DNA of 21,691 nt from an uncultured Vogesella sp. (GCA_946479405.1 CAMLGD010000029.1:1-21691); one strand, 5' to 3'; positions 1-8,189 are shown, counted from the first letter of the stretch. Notes: generated from the sequence alone by a model not told the origin. Made by a program: numbers and translations.

Positions 1-56
1 TGATGTCGTGATGTCGTGATGTCGTGATGTCGTGATGTCGTGATGTCGTGATGTCA
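1..56. repeat. Tandem octanucleotide repeat, unit TGATGTCG
   Basis: Six exact copies of TGATGTCG are followed by a seventh whose last base is A (TGATGTCA, 49-56). The array starts at the first base of the window, so it may extend further left. Every plus-strand frame meets TGA within each 24 bases, so the array is closed to translation on that strand. The minus strand stays open and would encode an eight-residue periodic peptide (RHHDITTS). The array lies about 76 bp before the SDR start codon. Eight-bp units are not multiples of three, so copy-number change would shift a coding frame or change promoter spacing. Confidence 0.95.
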
Positions 57-132
57 CGGCACGCCAATCAGCACCGTGCGACTGGGGAAGCCCTGCGATG
101 TCGACCAGCGCCCAATCAATCAGGAGTCTGCC

Positions 133-873
133 ATGCCGGATAAAAAGCGTTACATGCTGTTGACGGGAGCCAGCCGCGGCATCGGCCACGCCACCGTCAA
201 GCTGTTCCAGGAACACAACTGGCACATCTTCACCGTGTCGCGGCAGCCGTTTTCCGAGGACTGCCGCTGGCCGTCGGCGCGCGCCAGCCATGTGCAGGCC
301 GATCTGGCCGACCTGTCCTGCCTCGATGCGCTGGTAGCAGAGGTGCGCAGCCGGCTGCCGGCTGGCGAGCTGCACGCGCTGGTGAACAATGCCGGCATCT
401 CGCCCAAGGGGCCGAATGGCGCACGGCTGGGCATTCTGGACAGCGATATGGACACCTGGGGCCGGGTGCTGAACGTCAACCTGGTGTCCACCGCGCTGCT
501 GGCGCGGGGGCTGTTTCCGGAGCTGAAAAAAGGGCAGGGCAGCATCGTCAACGTCACCTCCATCGCCGGCTCGCGGGTGCACCCGTTTGCCGGCGTCGCC
601 TACGCCGCGTCCAAGGCCGGGCTGGCGGCGCTGACCCGCGAGCTGGCGCACGAGTTCGCGCCGCACGGTATCCGCGCCAACGCCATCGCCCCCGGCGAGA
701 TCGACACCGCCATCCTGTCGCCGGACACCGCCAAAATCGTCGAGCACGACGTGCCGATGCAGCGGCTGGGCACGCCGCACGAGGTGGCGGAGGCGATCTA
801 CTTCCTGTGCTCCAACCGTTCTTCCTATATCAACGGCTCGGAAATCCACATCAACGGAGGTCAGCATGTCTGA
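133..873 (+). CDS. SDR-family NAD(P)-dependent oxidoreductase
   Basis: A classical short-chain dehydrogenase/reductase of 246 aa, a normal length for the family. It has the cofactor-binding TGASRGIG at residues 11-18, NNAG at 85-88, the structural Asn at 114, and the catalytic Ser143, Tyr157 and Lys161 (YAASK). The C-terminus INGGQHV is typical of the family. The start at 133 is chosen because AGGAG sits six bases upstream (122-126); a longer frame from 76 lacks such a site and would add a non-SDR leader. The gene overlaps the downstream kinase by 8 bp, implying co-transcription with the kinase and PLP enzyme. Its substrate is unknown; by context it may oxidise or reduce an alcohol or aldehyde handled by that pair. 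Confidence 0.92.
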   Translation: MPDKKRYMLLTGASRGIGHATVKLFQEHNWHIFTVSRQPFSEDCRWPSARASHVQADLADLSCLDALVAEVRSRLPAGELHALVNNAGISPKGPNGARLGILDSDMDTWGRVLNVNLVSTALLARGLFPELKKGQGSIVNVTSIAGSRVHPFAGVAYAASKAGLAALTRELAHEFAPHGIRANAIAPGEIDTAILSPDTAKIVEHDVPMQRLGTPHEVAEAIYFLCSNRSSYINGSEIHINGGQHV

Positions 874-1921
874 CAGCATCGACCAGCTGTTTTCCACCAT
901 GGGCAGCGCCACCTCGGAGGATGCCGCCAGTGCGCTACTGTGGCAGCACTACGGCCTGCGCGGCAGCGCCAGCGTGCTTAACAGCGAGCGCGACCAGAAC
1001 TTCCACATCCGCGGCGACGACGGCCGGCAGTACGTGCTGAAGCTGACGCACCCGGCCGAGGCGCGCGGCGTCACCGATTTCCAGACCCGCGCGCTGCTGC
1101 ATGCCGCCAGCCGCGACCCGGCGCTGCCGATCCCGCGCGTGATCCCGCGGCTGGATGGCGAGCCGTACGCGGCGATTACCCTGCCGGATGGTACGCAGCG
1201 GGTGCTGCGCCTGTTCAGCTACCTTGGCGGCCAACCCTTGCACCAGATCACACGCAGCGCCGCCCAGCGCCGCGACCTGGGGCAGACGCTGGCGCGGCTG
1301 GACCTGGCGCTCAGCGATTTTGCCCACCCGTCCGCCGACCACGCGCTGCTGTGGGACATCCAGCACAGCGAGCGGCTGCAGCCGCTGCTGGCCGAGCTGC
1401 CGCCGGGGCCGCAAACCGACACCCTGGCGGCGTTCGTCGCGCATTTTCAGCGCGAGATCCAGCCGGCGCTGGCCGGCCTGCGCCGGCAGGTGATCCACAA
1501 CGACCTCAACCCCTACAACGTGCTGGTCGATCCGCAGGATCAGGTCACCACCAGCGGGCTGATCGACTTTGGCGACATGGTGCAGGCGCCACTGATATGC
1601 GAGCTGGCGGTGGCCTGTTCCTACCAGCTGTCCGGCAATGCCAACCCGCTGGATACTGCCGCAGAGCTGATCGCCGGCTATCACGCGCTGTACCCGCTGC
1701 AGCGCGAGGAGGTGGCGCTGCTGTACGAGCTGATCCTCACCCGGCTGTGCATGACGGTGACCATCACCGGCTGGCGCGCCAGCCGCTATCCGGAAAACAA
1801 GACCTACATCCTGCGCAACAACGGCCTGAGCTGGGACGGGCTGCAACGGTTGCAAGCCATCGGCCGCGAACAGGCGCAGGCATTTTTGCTGCAGGTGTGC
1901 GGCATGAAAGGACAAGCATGA
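866..1921 (+). CDS. APH-fold kinase, hydroxylysine-kinase-like
   Basis: A 351-aa phosphotransferase of the aminoglycoside phosphotransferase/choline kinase fold. The N-lobe carries SERDQNF (40-46), reminiscent of the DQNF element in hydroxylysine kinases. The catalytic loop is HNDLNPYN, with His211, Asp213 and Asn218, and the metal-binding DFGD starts at residue 234. Family knowledge: this subgroup phosphorylates small hydroxyl-bearing amines (hydroxylysine, homoserine, choline) and often sits beside, or is fused to, AGXT2L-type PLP phospho-lyases. Here its stop overlaps the start of exactly such an enzyme (ATGA). I therefore infer that it phosphorylates a hydroxyamino compound for elimination by the next gene product. 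True antibiotic resistance is unlikely given the context. The exact substrate cannot be read from sequence. Confidence 0.85.
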   Translation: MSDSIDQLFSTMGSATSEDAASALLWQHYGLRGSASVLNSERDQNFHIRGDDGRQYVLKLTHPAEARGVTDFQTRALLHAASRDPALPIPRVIPRLDGEPYAAITLPDGTQRVLRLFSYLGGQPLHQITRSAAQRRDLGQTLARLDLALSDFAHPSADHALLWDIQHSERLQPLLAELPPGPQTDTLAAFVAHFQREIQPALAGLRRQVIHNDLNPYNVLVDPQDQVTTSGLIDFGDMVQAPLICELAVACSYQLSGNANPLDTAAELIAGYHALYPLQREEVALLYELILTRLCMTVTITGWRASRYPENKTYILRNNGLSWDGLQRLQAIGREQAQAFLLQVCGMKGQA

Positions 1922-3249
1922 GCAGCAAGGACCAACGCATGGCCAATGCCTTCGACCCGGCCACCGTCGCCGCGCTACCTGCGCGCGAGCAGGCGCTGAT
2001 CCAGCGCCGGCAGCAGGTGCTGGGCCAGGCCTACCGGCTGTTCTATGAACAGCCGCTGCACGTGGTGCGCGGCGAGGGCGTGTGGCTGTACGACCCGGAC
2101 GGCAACGCCTATCTGGATGTGTACAACAACGTCGCCTCGGTCGGGCACAGCCACCCGCGGGTGGTGGACGCCATCGCGCGCCAGGCGGCAACGCTGAACA
2201 CCCACACCCGCTATCTCAACGACAGCATCCTCGACTACGCCGAACGGCTGCTGGCGACGCTGCCGGCAGCGGTGAGCCAGGCGATGTTCACCTGCACCGG
2301 CAGCGAGGCCAACGACCTGGCGCTGCGGCTGGCGGCCAACTACAGCGGCGGGCAAGGCGTGATCGTCAGCAGCCATGCCTATCACGGCGTCACCAGCAGC
2401 GTGGCGGCGTGCTCGCCGGCCTTCGGCCACAACGTGCCGCTGGGCATGCACGTGCGCACCGTGCCGGCGCCCGACGCCTACCGCCATCCGGACGAGGACG
2501 TGGGCGCACGTTTCACCCGCCACGTGGAGCAGGCGATCGCCGATCTGCAGCGGCACGGCATCCGCCCGGCGGCGCTGCTGGTGGATACGCTGTTTACCAG
2601 CGACGGCGTGTTTGCCGAGCCGGCGGGTTTTCTTGCCGGCGCGGTGGAGGCGATCCGCGCCGCCGGCGGGCTGTTCATTGCCGACGAAGTGCAGGCCGGC
2701 TTTGCCCGCAGCGGCAGCCACTTCTGGGGCTTCCAGCGCCACGGCATCACGCCGGACATTGTCACCATGGGCAAGCCGATGGGCAACGGCCACCCGATTG
2801 CCGGGCTGGCGGCACGGCCGGAGATCATCGACGCCTTCGGCCGCCAGGTGCGCTACTTCAATACCTTCGGCGGCAACCCGGTATCGTGCGCCGCCGGCAT
2901 GGCGGTGCTGGACATCATCCGCGACGAGGGACTGCAGCAGAACGCGCGCGACACCGGCGCCTATCTCAAGGCCGGCTTTGAAAGGTTGGCCGCAAGGCAT
3001 GAGCTGATCGGCGATGTGCGCGGCGCCGGTTTCTTCCTCGGCGTGGAGCTGGTGAGCGACCGGCAGCGCAAGACGGCGGCCACGGCGGAGACCGGCCGCA
3101 TCGTCAACGCACTGCGCCAGCGCCGCATCCTGATCAGCGCCACCGGCCCGGCCGGCAACATCCTCAAGGTGCGGCCGCAGCTGCCGTTCTCGCGCGCCAA
3201 CGCTGACTTGCTGCTGGGCACACTGGACGAGGTGCTGACCGGGCTGTAG
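1918..3249 (+). CDS. Class III PLP enzyme, AGXT2L-type phospho-lyase
   Basis: A 443-aa fold-type I PLP enzyme of the class III aminotransferase family. Visible elements are GSE (128-130), YHG (155-157), the PLP-contacting Asp256 in ADEVQ, and the Schiff-base Lys286 in [11 protein letters not shown]. The strings [11 protein letters not shown] and [12 protein letters not shown] (313-324) resemble the AGXT2L1/AGXT2L2 subgroup (ethanolamine-phosphate and 5-phosphohydroxylysine phospho-lyases) more than ordinary omega-transaminases. In that subgroup the enzyme releases phosphate and ammonia from a vicinal amino-phospho compound to give an aldehyde. The ATG at 1918 has AAAGGA six bases upstream and overlaps the kinase stop by 4 bp. 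A second Met at residue 8 is a weaker start. An ordinary aminotransferase role remains possible. Confidence 0.85.
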   Translation: MSSKDQRMANAFDPATVAALPAREQALIQRRQQVLGQAYRLFYEQPLHVVRGEGVWLYDPDGNAYLDVYNNVASVGHSHPRVVDAIARQAATLNTHTRYLNDSILDYAERLLATLPAAVSQAMFTCTGSEANDLALRLAANYSGGQGVIVSSHAYHGVTSSVAACSPAFGHNVPLGMHVRTVPAPDAYRHPDEDVGARFTRHVEQAIADLQRHGIRPAALLVDTLFTSDGVFAEPAGFLAGAVEAIRAAGGLFIADEVQAGFARSGSHFWGFQRHGITPDIVTMGKPMGNGHPIAGLAARPEIIDAFGRQVRYFNTFGGNPVSCAAGMAVLDIIRDEGLQQNARDTGAYLKAGFERLAARHELIGDVRGAGFFLGVELVSDRQRKTAATAETGRIVNALRQRRILISATGPAGNILKVRPQLPFSRANADLLLGTLDEVLTGL

Positions 3250-3297
3250 CCGGGCAGTCGGCTGCGCGGCGCATGCGGCCAACCTTTACTGCCCGGC
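3249..3297 (+). terminator. Long-stem hairpin after the SDR-kinase-lyase operon
   Basis: Ten-base arms GCCGGGCAGT (3249-3258) and ACTGCCCGGC (3288-3297) pair perfectly across a 29-base interior that holds CGCATGCG and one TGCGGCCAAC motif (3274-3283). It starts at the last base of the stop codon of the class III enzyme. There is no T-run, so it may act as a 3'-end stabiliser or a factor-dependent terminator. It lies in the 177-bp convergent gap before the end of the Lrp gene; I see no other structure there. Confidence 0.5.
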
Positions 3298-3426
3298 CAT
3301 GCTGCCGGGTCGGTATCAGCGTTGTTCTTTATGGAGCCGGTTGCTGCGCGAGCCGCGGCTGATGACGGATGTGCGGGGCGGCATTGTGTCGCGGGGCTGG
3401 GGCGCGTGCCATGCCTGCCGCCACGT

Positions 3427-3861
3427 TCAGCGCTGCACCAGCGCCGACAGCACGAAGCAGGTATTGATGTTCTGCACGCCGGGTAGGGTGCTGATCTGGC
3501 TCCAGATCTGGTTGATGCGCTCGTGGGAGTCGGCTTCCAGCCGCACCATCAGGTCGATCTCGCCGCTGAGGATGGCGCAGTCCACCACTTCCGGGATCTT
3601 GGCGATGACGCTGGTGACATCGGCACCGCGCATGCGGTCCTTGCGGTACACCAGCATCACGGCGCGTACCGTGTCCGCATGGCTGTTGCCGGCACGGCGG
3701 ATGGTGTAGCCGCTGATCACCTTCTGCCCTTCCAGGCGGTCGATGCGTTGCCGCACCGACTGCCGCGACAGGCCCAGCCGAGTGGCCAGCGTCGCCAGCG
3801 GAATGCGGGCGTCGGCAGTCAGCTCATCGAGAATTTGATGGTCGATTGCGTCGAGTTTCAT
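3427..3861 (-). CDS. Lrp/AsnC-family transcriptional regulator (first)
   Basis: A 144-aa protein with the full Lrp/AsnC layout. An N-terminal winged helix-turn-helix (about residues 4-55, with LATLATRLGLSRQSVRQRI) is followed by an RAM/AsnC ligand-binding domain. Proteins of this family sense amino acids and act as oligomers on local catabolic or transport operons. It is the last gene of the minus-strand operon, 44 bp after the gamma-lyase gene, with a small hairpin in the gap. The position suggests a local regulator that responds to the operon's substrate or product. It is distinct from the second Lrp-type gene at 10801-11313. Confidence 0.9.
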   Translation of the reverse strand: MKLDAIDHQILDELTADARIPLATLATRLGLSRQSVRQRIDRLEGQKVISGYTIRRAGNSHADTVRAVMLVYRKDRMRGADVTSVIAKIPEVVDCAILSGEIDLMVRLEADSHERINQIWSQISTLPGVQNINTCFVLSALVQR

Positions 3862-3879
3862 GGTCGGTCAGCTCCGGAA

Positions 3880-3898
3880 CGGGCGGTGGTGCCGCCCG
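3880..3898 (-). other. Intercistronic hairpin between gamma-lyase and lrp genes
   Basis: Seven-base perfect GC arms (CGGGCGG at 3880-3886 and CCGCCCG at 3892-3898) enclose a five-base loop in the 44-bp gap. No T-run follows on the minus strand, so it is more likely an mRNA-processing or stability element, or a weak attenuator, than a full terminator. Confidence 0.45.
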
Positions 3899-3905
3899 CT
3901 AGGGG

Positions 3906-5075
3906 TCACAGTGTGGCAAGCGCCTGCAGTACGTCGCGCTTCAGGTCTTCGACATTCTCGATGCCGACCGAGTAGCGGATGAAGTTGAGCGGGATGTCGG
4001 CGGCCTGCATCTGCGCCGGGCTCATGGTGCCGGCCCACATCGCGGCGGTGTGGATGGCCAGCGAGTCGACGCCGCCGAGGTTGCCGGCGTTGTGCGGAAT
4101 CTGCAGCGCGGCGACGAAGCGTTCGGCCTCGGCGTAGCCGCCGCGCACGCCAAACGCCACCACGCCGCCGTAGCCCCGCATCTGCGTGCGCGCCAGTTCG
4201 TGCTGCGGGTGGCTCTCCAGCCCCGGGTAGTACACGCGTTCGACCTGCGGCTGCTGCTCCAGGAAGCGGGCCAGCGCCAGCGCATTGGCGTTGATGCGTT
4301 CGACGCGCATCGGCAGCGTGCGCAGGCCGCGCAGCAGCAGCCAGGCGTCCATCGGCGACAGCACCGCGCCCAGCGTGATGTGGGTGTGCCAGATTTCCTC
4401 GGCCAGCGCCTTGCTGGTGCAGATCACGCCGCCGCTCATGTCGTGGTGGCCGCCGAGGTATTTGGTGGCGCTGTGGATCACGATGTCCACGCCCAGATCA
4501 TGCGGGCGCTGGTTGATCGGCGAGGAGAAGGTGTTGTCGGCTAGGGTCAGGATGCCGTGCGCGCGGGCCACGCGGGTGACGGCGGCGATGTCGGTCAGCA
4601 TCAGCACCGGGTTGACCGGGCTTTCCAGCAGGATCAGCCGCGTGTTGGGGCGGATCGCCGCTTCGAAGGCGGCGGCGTCTTCCTGCTCTACCAGCGTCAC
4701 CTCGATGCCGAAGCGCGGCAGCATGTCGTCCAGCAGCTTGCTGGTGCTCATGTAGTGCCGGCGCTGGCCGATGACGTGGTCGCCGGCCTTGACCAGCGCC
4801 AGCACCGTGGTGGCGATGGCGCCCATGCCGGAAGCGGTGACCAGCGCCGTCTCGGTGCCCTCCAGCTGCGCCATCACGGTTTTCACCCGTTCGTGCACCG
4901 GGTTGCCGTAGCGGGTGTAGTTGCGCGGGTGCTGCGGCTCGCTGGACATGGCGATGAACTCGGCGCTGTCCTCGGCCTTGAACACCGCCGAGTAGTGGAT
5001 GGCCGGCGCGACACCCTTTTCATCGGTGAGGTCGGCATCGGCATGAATCACCATGGTTTCCAGTTGATAGTCCAT
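3906..5075 (-). CDS. Cys/Met-metabolism PLP enzyme, candidate canavanine gamma-lyase
   Basis: A 389-aa PLP enzyme of the cystathionine gamma-lyase/methionine gamma-lyase family. It has the phosphate-binding YTRYGNP (53-59) and SGM (82-84), the PLP-ring Asp180 in DNTF, and the Schiff-base Lys205 in SATKYLGGHHDMSGG. The segment aligned with the LYGCT or VYGGT loop of characterised relatives reads HYMST (107-111). Tyr108 is kept and Ser110 stands where methionine gamma-lyase has its Cys, which points to a different substrate. Its neighbours are a LAO-type transporter, homoserine dehydrogenase and an aldehyde dehydrogenase. This context suggests it releases homoserine from a gamma-substituted amino acid such as L-canavanine, as described for canavanine gamma-lyases. 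Cystathionine or O-acylhomoserine chemistry is an alternative. The ribosome-binding site before 5075 is weak. Confidence 0.8.
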   Translation of the reverse strand: MDYQLETMVIHADADLTDEKGVAPAIHYSAVFKAEDSAEFIAMSSEPQHPRNYTRYGNPVHERVKTVMAQLEGTETALVTASGMGAIATTVLALVKAGDHVIGQRRHYMSTSKLLDDMLPRFGIEVTLVEQEDAAAFEAAIRPNTRLILLESPVNPVLMLTDIAAVTRVARAHGILTLADNTFSSPINQRPHDLGVDIVIHSATKYLGGHHDMSGGVICTSKALAEEIWHTHITLGAVLSPMDAWLLLRGLRTLPMRVERINANALALARFLEQQPQVERVYYPGLESHPQHELARTQMRGYGGVVAFGVRGGYAEAERFVAALQIPHNAGNLGGVDSLAIHTAAMWAGTMSPAQMQAADIPLNFIRYSVGIENVEDLKRDVLQALATL

Positions 5076-5110
5076 ATTGTTCTCGCTGGGTTGGTTGCGC
5101 GCGGACAGGG

Positions 5111-5797
5111 TCAGCGCAGTTGGTGTCGGTTCAGGCGCGCCTCGCCATACCGGGTCAGCAGCGACAGCACGGCAGCGATGACGATGTAGAGCAGCCCGGC
5201 CAGCAGCAGCGCGTCGGTGGTGTAGGACTCGATCGACAGCCGTCGCGCCACGCCGGTGAGGTCGAGCACGGTGATGGTGCTGGCCAGCGCGGTGGACTTC
5301 AGCTGCAGCACGATCTCGTTGCCCAGCGTCGGCGCCGAGATGCCGATGGCACGCGGCACCACGATGTACCAGGTCACCATCAGCCGGCTCATGCCGAAGG
5401 CGGTGGCGGCCTCCTTTTCACCGGCCGGCACGCCGAGAATGCCGCCGCGGATGTCTTCCGCCATGTAGGCGGCCAGGTTCAGCGTCAGCGCCAGCAGCGC
5501 GCAGGGGAAGGCGTCGCCGACCAGCAGCCACAGTGCGGAGTCGCGCACCCACTCGAACTGCGCCAGGCCGTAGTAGAGGATGAAGATCTGCACCAGCAGC
5601 GGCGTGCCGCGAAAGGCGGACATGAACAGGCGGCTGGGCAGCGCGATCCAGCGCCGCGGCGAGCTGCGCGCCACCGCCAGCGGTACCGCCAGCGCGAAGC
5701 CGAGCACGCAGGAGAGCAGCAGCAACTGCAGCGAGATCCACAGTCCGTCGAGCAGGGCCGGCCACGATTGGCTCAGCAGCGAAACAAGTTGATCCAT
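5111..5797 (-). CDS. Polar amino-acid ABC transporter permease (HisM-like)
   Basis: A 228-aa inner-membrane permease of the HisMQ type. It has several hydrophobic helices, the conserved RGTPLLVQ (63-70), and an EAA-type cytoplasmic loop beginning GEKEAATAFGMSR (126-138) that docks onto the ATPase. The ATG at 5797 is preferred because AAAGGAA lies five to six bases upstream. A GTG at 5812 would overlap the stop of the preceding permease and is possible but places that site inside the gene. It forms the membrane pore with the HisQ-like partner just upstream. Gamma-lyase follows 35 bp later. Confidence 0.9.
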   Translation of the reverse strand: MDQLVSLLSQSWPALLDGLWISLQLLLLSCVLGFALAVPLAVARSSPRRWIALPSRLFMSAFRGTPLLVQIFILYYGLAQFEWVRDSALWLLVGDAFPCALLALTLNLAAYMAEDIRGGILGVPAGEKEAATAFGMSRLMVTWYIVVPRAIGISAPTLGNEIVLQLKSTALASTITVLDLTGVARRLSIESYTTDALLLAGLLYIVIAAVLSLLTRYGEARLNRHQLR

Positions 5798-5808
5798 GGG
5801 GATTCCTT

Positions 5809-6486
5809 TCACGCCGGAGTGGCATAGCCGCGGTTGGCGCGTTTTTCAAAGTAGGCAAACGCGGGGTTGGAGGCGGCCAGCAGCAGCAGGTAGACCACCG
5901 CCACCGCGGCGTAGAACACAAACGGCTGCTTGGTGAACTGCGCGGCGATATTGGCCTTGCGCAGCATGTCCTCCAGCCCGACGATCGACACCAGCGAGGT
6001 GTCCTTCAGCAGGTTCTGCCACATGTTGTTGAGGCTGGGCAGGCAGATGCGCCACGCTTGCGGCAGCTGCACGCACCAGAAAATCTGCCAGCGCGACAGG
6101 CCGTAGGAACGCGCCGCCTCCAGCTGCCCCTTGGGCACCGCCAGGAAGGCGCCGCGGAATACTTCCGAGGCGTAGGCGCCGAATACCAGTGCCAGCGCCA
6201 CCACGCCACCGGCAAACGGGCTGAGGCTCAGCGTGCCGGCGAAGTGGGTGTTGATCAGGTTGGACAGGCCGAAGTAGCAGATCAGCAGGATCAGGAATTC
6301 GGGAATGCCGCGCAGGAGGTTGCTGACCAGATGCGCGCTCTGGCGCAGCCAGGACAGTGCCGACATCTTGGCGGCGGCACCGGCCAGCCCCAGCAGCAGG
6401 CCGAAGCACAGCGAGGTGAACGCCAGTTCCAGCGTCAGGGCAGCGCCTTCCAGCAGCTGGGCGCTGTAGTCGAATAGTGCAGCCAT
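5809..6486 (-). CDS. Polar amino-acid ABC transporter permease (HisQ-like)
   Basis: A 225-aa permease paired with the HisM-like protein. It shows an N-terminal hydrophobic helix, the RGIPEFLILL motif (59-68), a conserved YASEVFRG segment (105-112) and the EAA loop around 121-145. In the HisJQMP/ArgT family two such subunits form a heterodimeric channel in the inner membrane for basic amino acids. The start at 6486 follows a GGAGA-type ribosome-binding site. The gene lies 48 bp after the binding-protein gene, with a strong hairpin in that gap. Confidence 0.9.
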   Translation of the reverse strand: MAALFDYSAQLLEGAALTLELAFTSLCFGLLLGLAGAAAKMSALSWLRQSAHLVSNLLRGIPEFLILLICYFGLSNLINTHFAGTLSLSPFAGGVVALALVFGAYASEVFRGAFLAVPKGQLEAARSYGLSRWQIFWCVQLPQAWRICLPSLNNMWQNLLKDTSLVSIVGLEDMLRKANIAAQFTKQPFVFYAAVAVVYLLLLAASNPAFAYFEKRANRGYATPA

Positions 6487-6502
6487 GGAGAGTCTCCAGT
6501 GC

Positions 6503-6523
6503 GGGCCGCCGTGCAGGCGGCCC
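6503..6523 (-). other. Intercistronic hairpin between binding-protein and permease genes
   Basis: GGGCCGCC (6503-6510) and GGCGGCCC (6516-6523) pair perfectly around a five-base loop. No T-run follows on the minus strand. Such hairpins after periplasmic binding-protein genes often protect the upstream message from 3' decay, so that binding protein exceeds permease. That role is inferred from other ABC operons. Confidence 0.55.
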
Positions 6524-6534
6524 GGCGGATGGGG

Positions 6535-7311
6535 TTATTGCGGCAGGATGCTGAACGGGAAGTAGCGCTTGTTGACGGCCTGGAAGTAGCCGTCCTTGTG
6601 CACGCCGACAATGGCCTGGTCGAATTGCGCCTTGAGTTGGCTGTCACCCTTGCGCACGGCGATGGCGGTGCCGGCGCCAAAGATGGCGTCATCGGAGATG
6701 GCCTGGCCGGCCAGCGCGAAGCCTGCCTGCTGACCGCCCTTGCTCAGCCAGTCGTGGGCCACGGTGCTGTCGGCGAACACCGCCTGGATGCGGCCGGATT
6801 CCAGATCCAGCCAGGCAGAGTCCAGCGACTGGTAGACCTTGACGTTGATGCCGCTGCTGCTGGTCGGCAGACGGCTGCGGAAATAGCTTTCATGGGTGGA
6901 GGCGGTCTGCACGCCGACGGTCTTGCCGCGCAGCGTGGCCGGCTGGTTGCTGATGCCGCTGCCTTTCTTCGCCACCAGGTGCACCGGCGCGGTGGTGAAA
7001 ATGCGGCTGAAGTCCACCGATTTTTCCCGCTCCGCGGTGCGCGACATCTGCGCCAGCACCGCATCGATCTGGCGGGCCTTCAGCGCCGGGATCAGTGCGT
7101 CGAAGTCCATGGTCACCCACTGACAGGTCACCTTCATCGCAGCGCACATCTTGTTGCCGATTTCGATCTCCATCCCCTGCAGCTTGCCGGTGGCGTCCTT
7201 GTATTCGAACGGCGCGTAGTCGGCGAGGGTGCCGATGCGGACCACCTGCTGCGCGTGGGCAGTGCTGATCAGGGTCAGGGCGGCGAGGGCGGAGAACACG
7301 AGCTTTTTCAT
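6535..7311 (-). CDS. Periplasmic basic-amino-acid-binding protein (LAO/HisJ-like)
   Basis: A 258-aa type II periplasmic binding protein. The first 20 residues form a signal peptide (KK, hydrophobic core, AHA cleavage before QQ). The mature start VRIGTLADYAPFEYKD is typical of lysine/arginine/ornithine- and histidine-binding proteins. Two cysteines seven residues apart (Cys56 and Cys63) match the HisJ/LAO disulfide position, and they are followed by DFDALIPALKARQIDAV. The start at 7311 has AAAGGAA upstream; a longer open frame overlaps the ATPase gene and lacks a signal peptide. It should capture a cationic or guanidino amino acid and deliver it to the HisQ/HisM permease. Arginine analogues such as canavanine fit this pocket class, but specificity is not readable from sequence. 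Confidence 0.9.
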   Translation of the reverse strand: MKKLVFSALAALTLISTAHAQQVVRIGTLADYAPFEYKDATGKLQGMEIEIGNKMCAAMKVTCQWVTMDFDALIPALKARQIDAVLAQMSRTAEREKSVDFSRIFTTAPVHLVAKKGSGISNQPATLRGKTVGVQTASTHESYFRSRLPTSSSGINVKVYQSLDSAWLDLESGRIQAVFADSTVAHDWLSKGGQQAGFALAGQAISDDAIFGAGTAIAVRKGDSQLKAQFDQAIVGVHKDGYFQAVNKRYFPFSILPQ

Positions 7312-7339
7312 GGCGATTTCCTTTGGGTGGGGGCGGCAA

Positions 7340-8137
7340 TCACAGGATGCTGGACAGGAATTTCTGGAAACGGGGCGACTGCTGGCGGGTGAACACTTCG
7401 TCGGGGCAGCCGTCTTCTTCGATCTTGCCCTGGTGTACGAACACCACGCGGCTGGCGACCTCGCGCGCAAAGCCCATCTCGTGGGTGACCACCAGCATGG
7501 TGCGGCCGTCCTCGGCCAGCGCGCGCATCACCTTCAGCACTTCGCCCACCAGCTCCGGGTCCAGCGCCGAGGTCGGCTCGTCGAACAGCAGCACTTCCGG
7601 GTCGGTAGCCAGCGCGCGGGCGATGGCCACCCGCTGCTGCTGGCCGCCGGAAAGCTGGGTGGGGTAGGCGTGGCACTTGGCGGCCATGCCGACCTTTTCC
7701 AGCATCTCCAGCGCCTTGGCTTCGGCTTCCTGTTTGCCGAGGCCGAGCACCTTCTGCGGCACGAACATCACGTTCTGCAGCACCGTCATGTGCGCCCACA
7801 AATTGAACTGCTGGAACACCATCGCCAGCTTGCGGCGGATGCGGGTGATCTGCCGCGGGTCGGCCAGCGTCAGTCCGCCGTCGCGGGTCGCCTTCATCTC
7901 CAGATGCTCGCCGTTGATGGTCAGGCGGCCGGCGTCCGGGGTTTCCAGCAGGTTGATACAGCGCAGCAGGGTGCTTTTGCCGGAGCCGCTGCTGCCCAGG
8001 ATCGAGATCACGTCGTGCTTGTGCGCGGTGAGCGAGATGCCTTTCAGGATCTCGACGCTGCCGAACGATTTGTGCAGCTCCTCGATGGCCAGCACCGGCG
8101 GCGGTGGTGAAAAAGCGGGATGGGCTAGGGATGTCAT
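7340..8137 (-). CDS. Amino-acid ABC transporter ATPase (HisP-like)
   Basis: A 265-aa ATPase of the polar amino-acid uptake class. Walker A GSSGSGKST is at 48-56, the Q-loop FQQFNLW around 108-114, the signature LSGGQQQR at 162-169, Walker B LLFDEP at 183-188 and the switch His at 219. The insert TRDGGLTLADPRQI near 84-97 is typical of HisP proteins rather than GlnQ. It is the first transporter gene of the block, 28 bp before the binding-protein gene. AGAGAGGAT precedes the start, and a hairpin lies in the 96-bp gap from the aldehyde dehydrogenase. Confidence 0.92.
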   Translation of the reverse strand: MTSLAHPAFSPPPPVLAIEELHKSFGSVEILKGISLTAHKHDVISILGSSGSGKSTLLRCINLLETPDAGRLTINGEHLEMKATRDGGLTLADPRQITRIRRKLAMVFQQFNLWAHMTVLQNVMFVPQKVLGLGKQEAEAKALEMLEKVGMAAKCHAYPTQLSGGQQQRVAIARALATDPEVLLFDEPTSALDPELVGEVLKVMRALAEDGRTMLVVTHEMGFAREVASRVVFVHQGKIEEDGCPDEVFTRQQSPRFQKFLSSIL

Positions 8138-8189
8138 GGGTGATCCTCTCTATTCTCGATTTGTGGACGTCTTTTTTTGTGTGCAACTT

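Noticed and set aside
1..56. CRISPR-like repeat
   Set aside because: Units are 8 bp and directly abutting with no spacers; it is a simple tandem repeat.
866..1921. Aminoglycoside resistance kinase
   Set aside because: The fold is shared, but the DQNF element and overlap with an AGXT2L-type enzyme point to metabolism, and no mobile element is present.
1975..3282. 435-aa minus-strand frame opposite the class III PLP enzyme, and a 418-aa one opposite the kinase (935-2191)
   Set aside because: Both lie fully antisense to genes with intact catalytic motifs and ribosome-binding sites, and show low-complexity shadow composition.
3299..3709. Plus-strand 136-aa frame in the convergent gap
   Set aside because: Mostly antisense to the Lrp gene, no ribosome-binding site and no recognisable domain.
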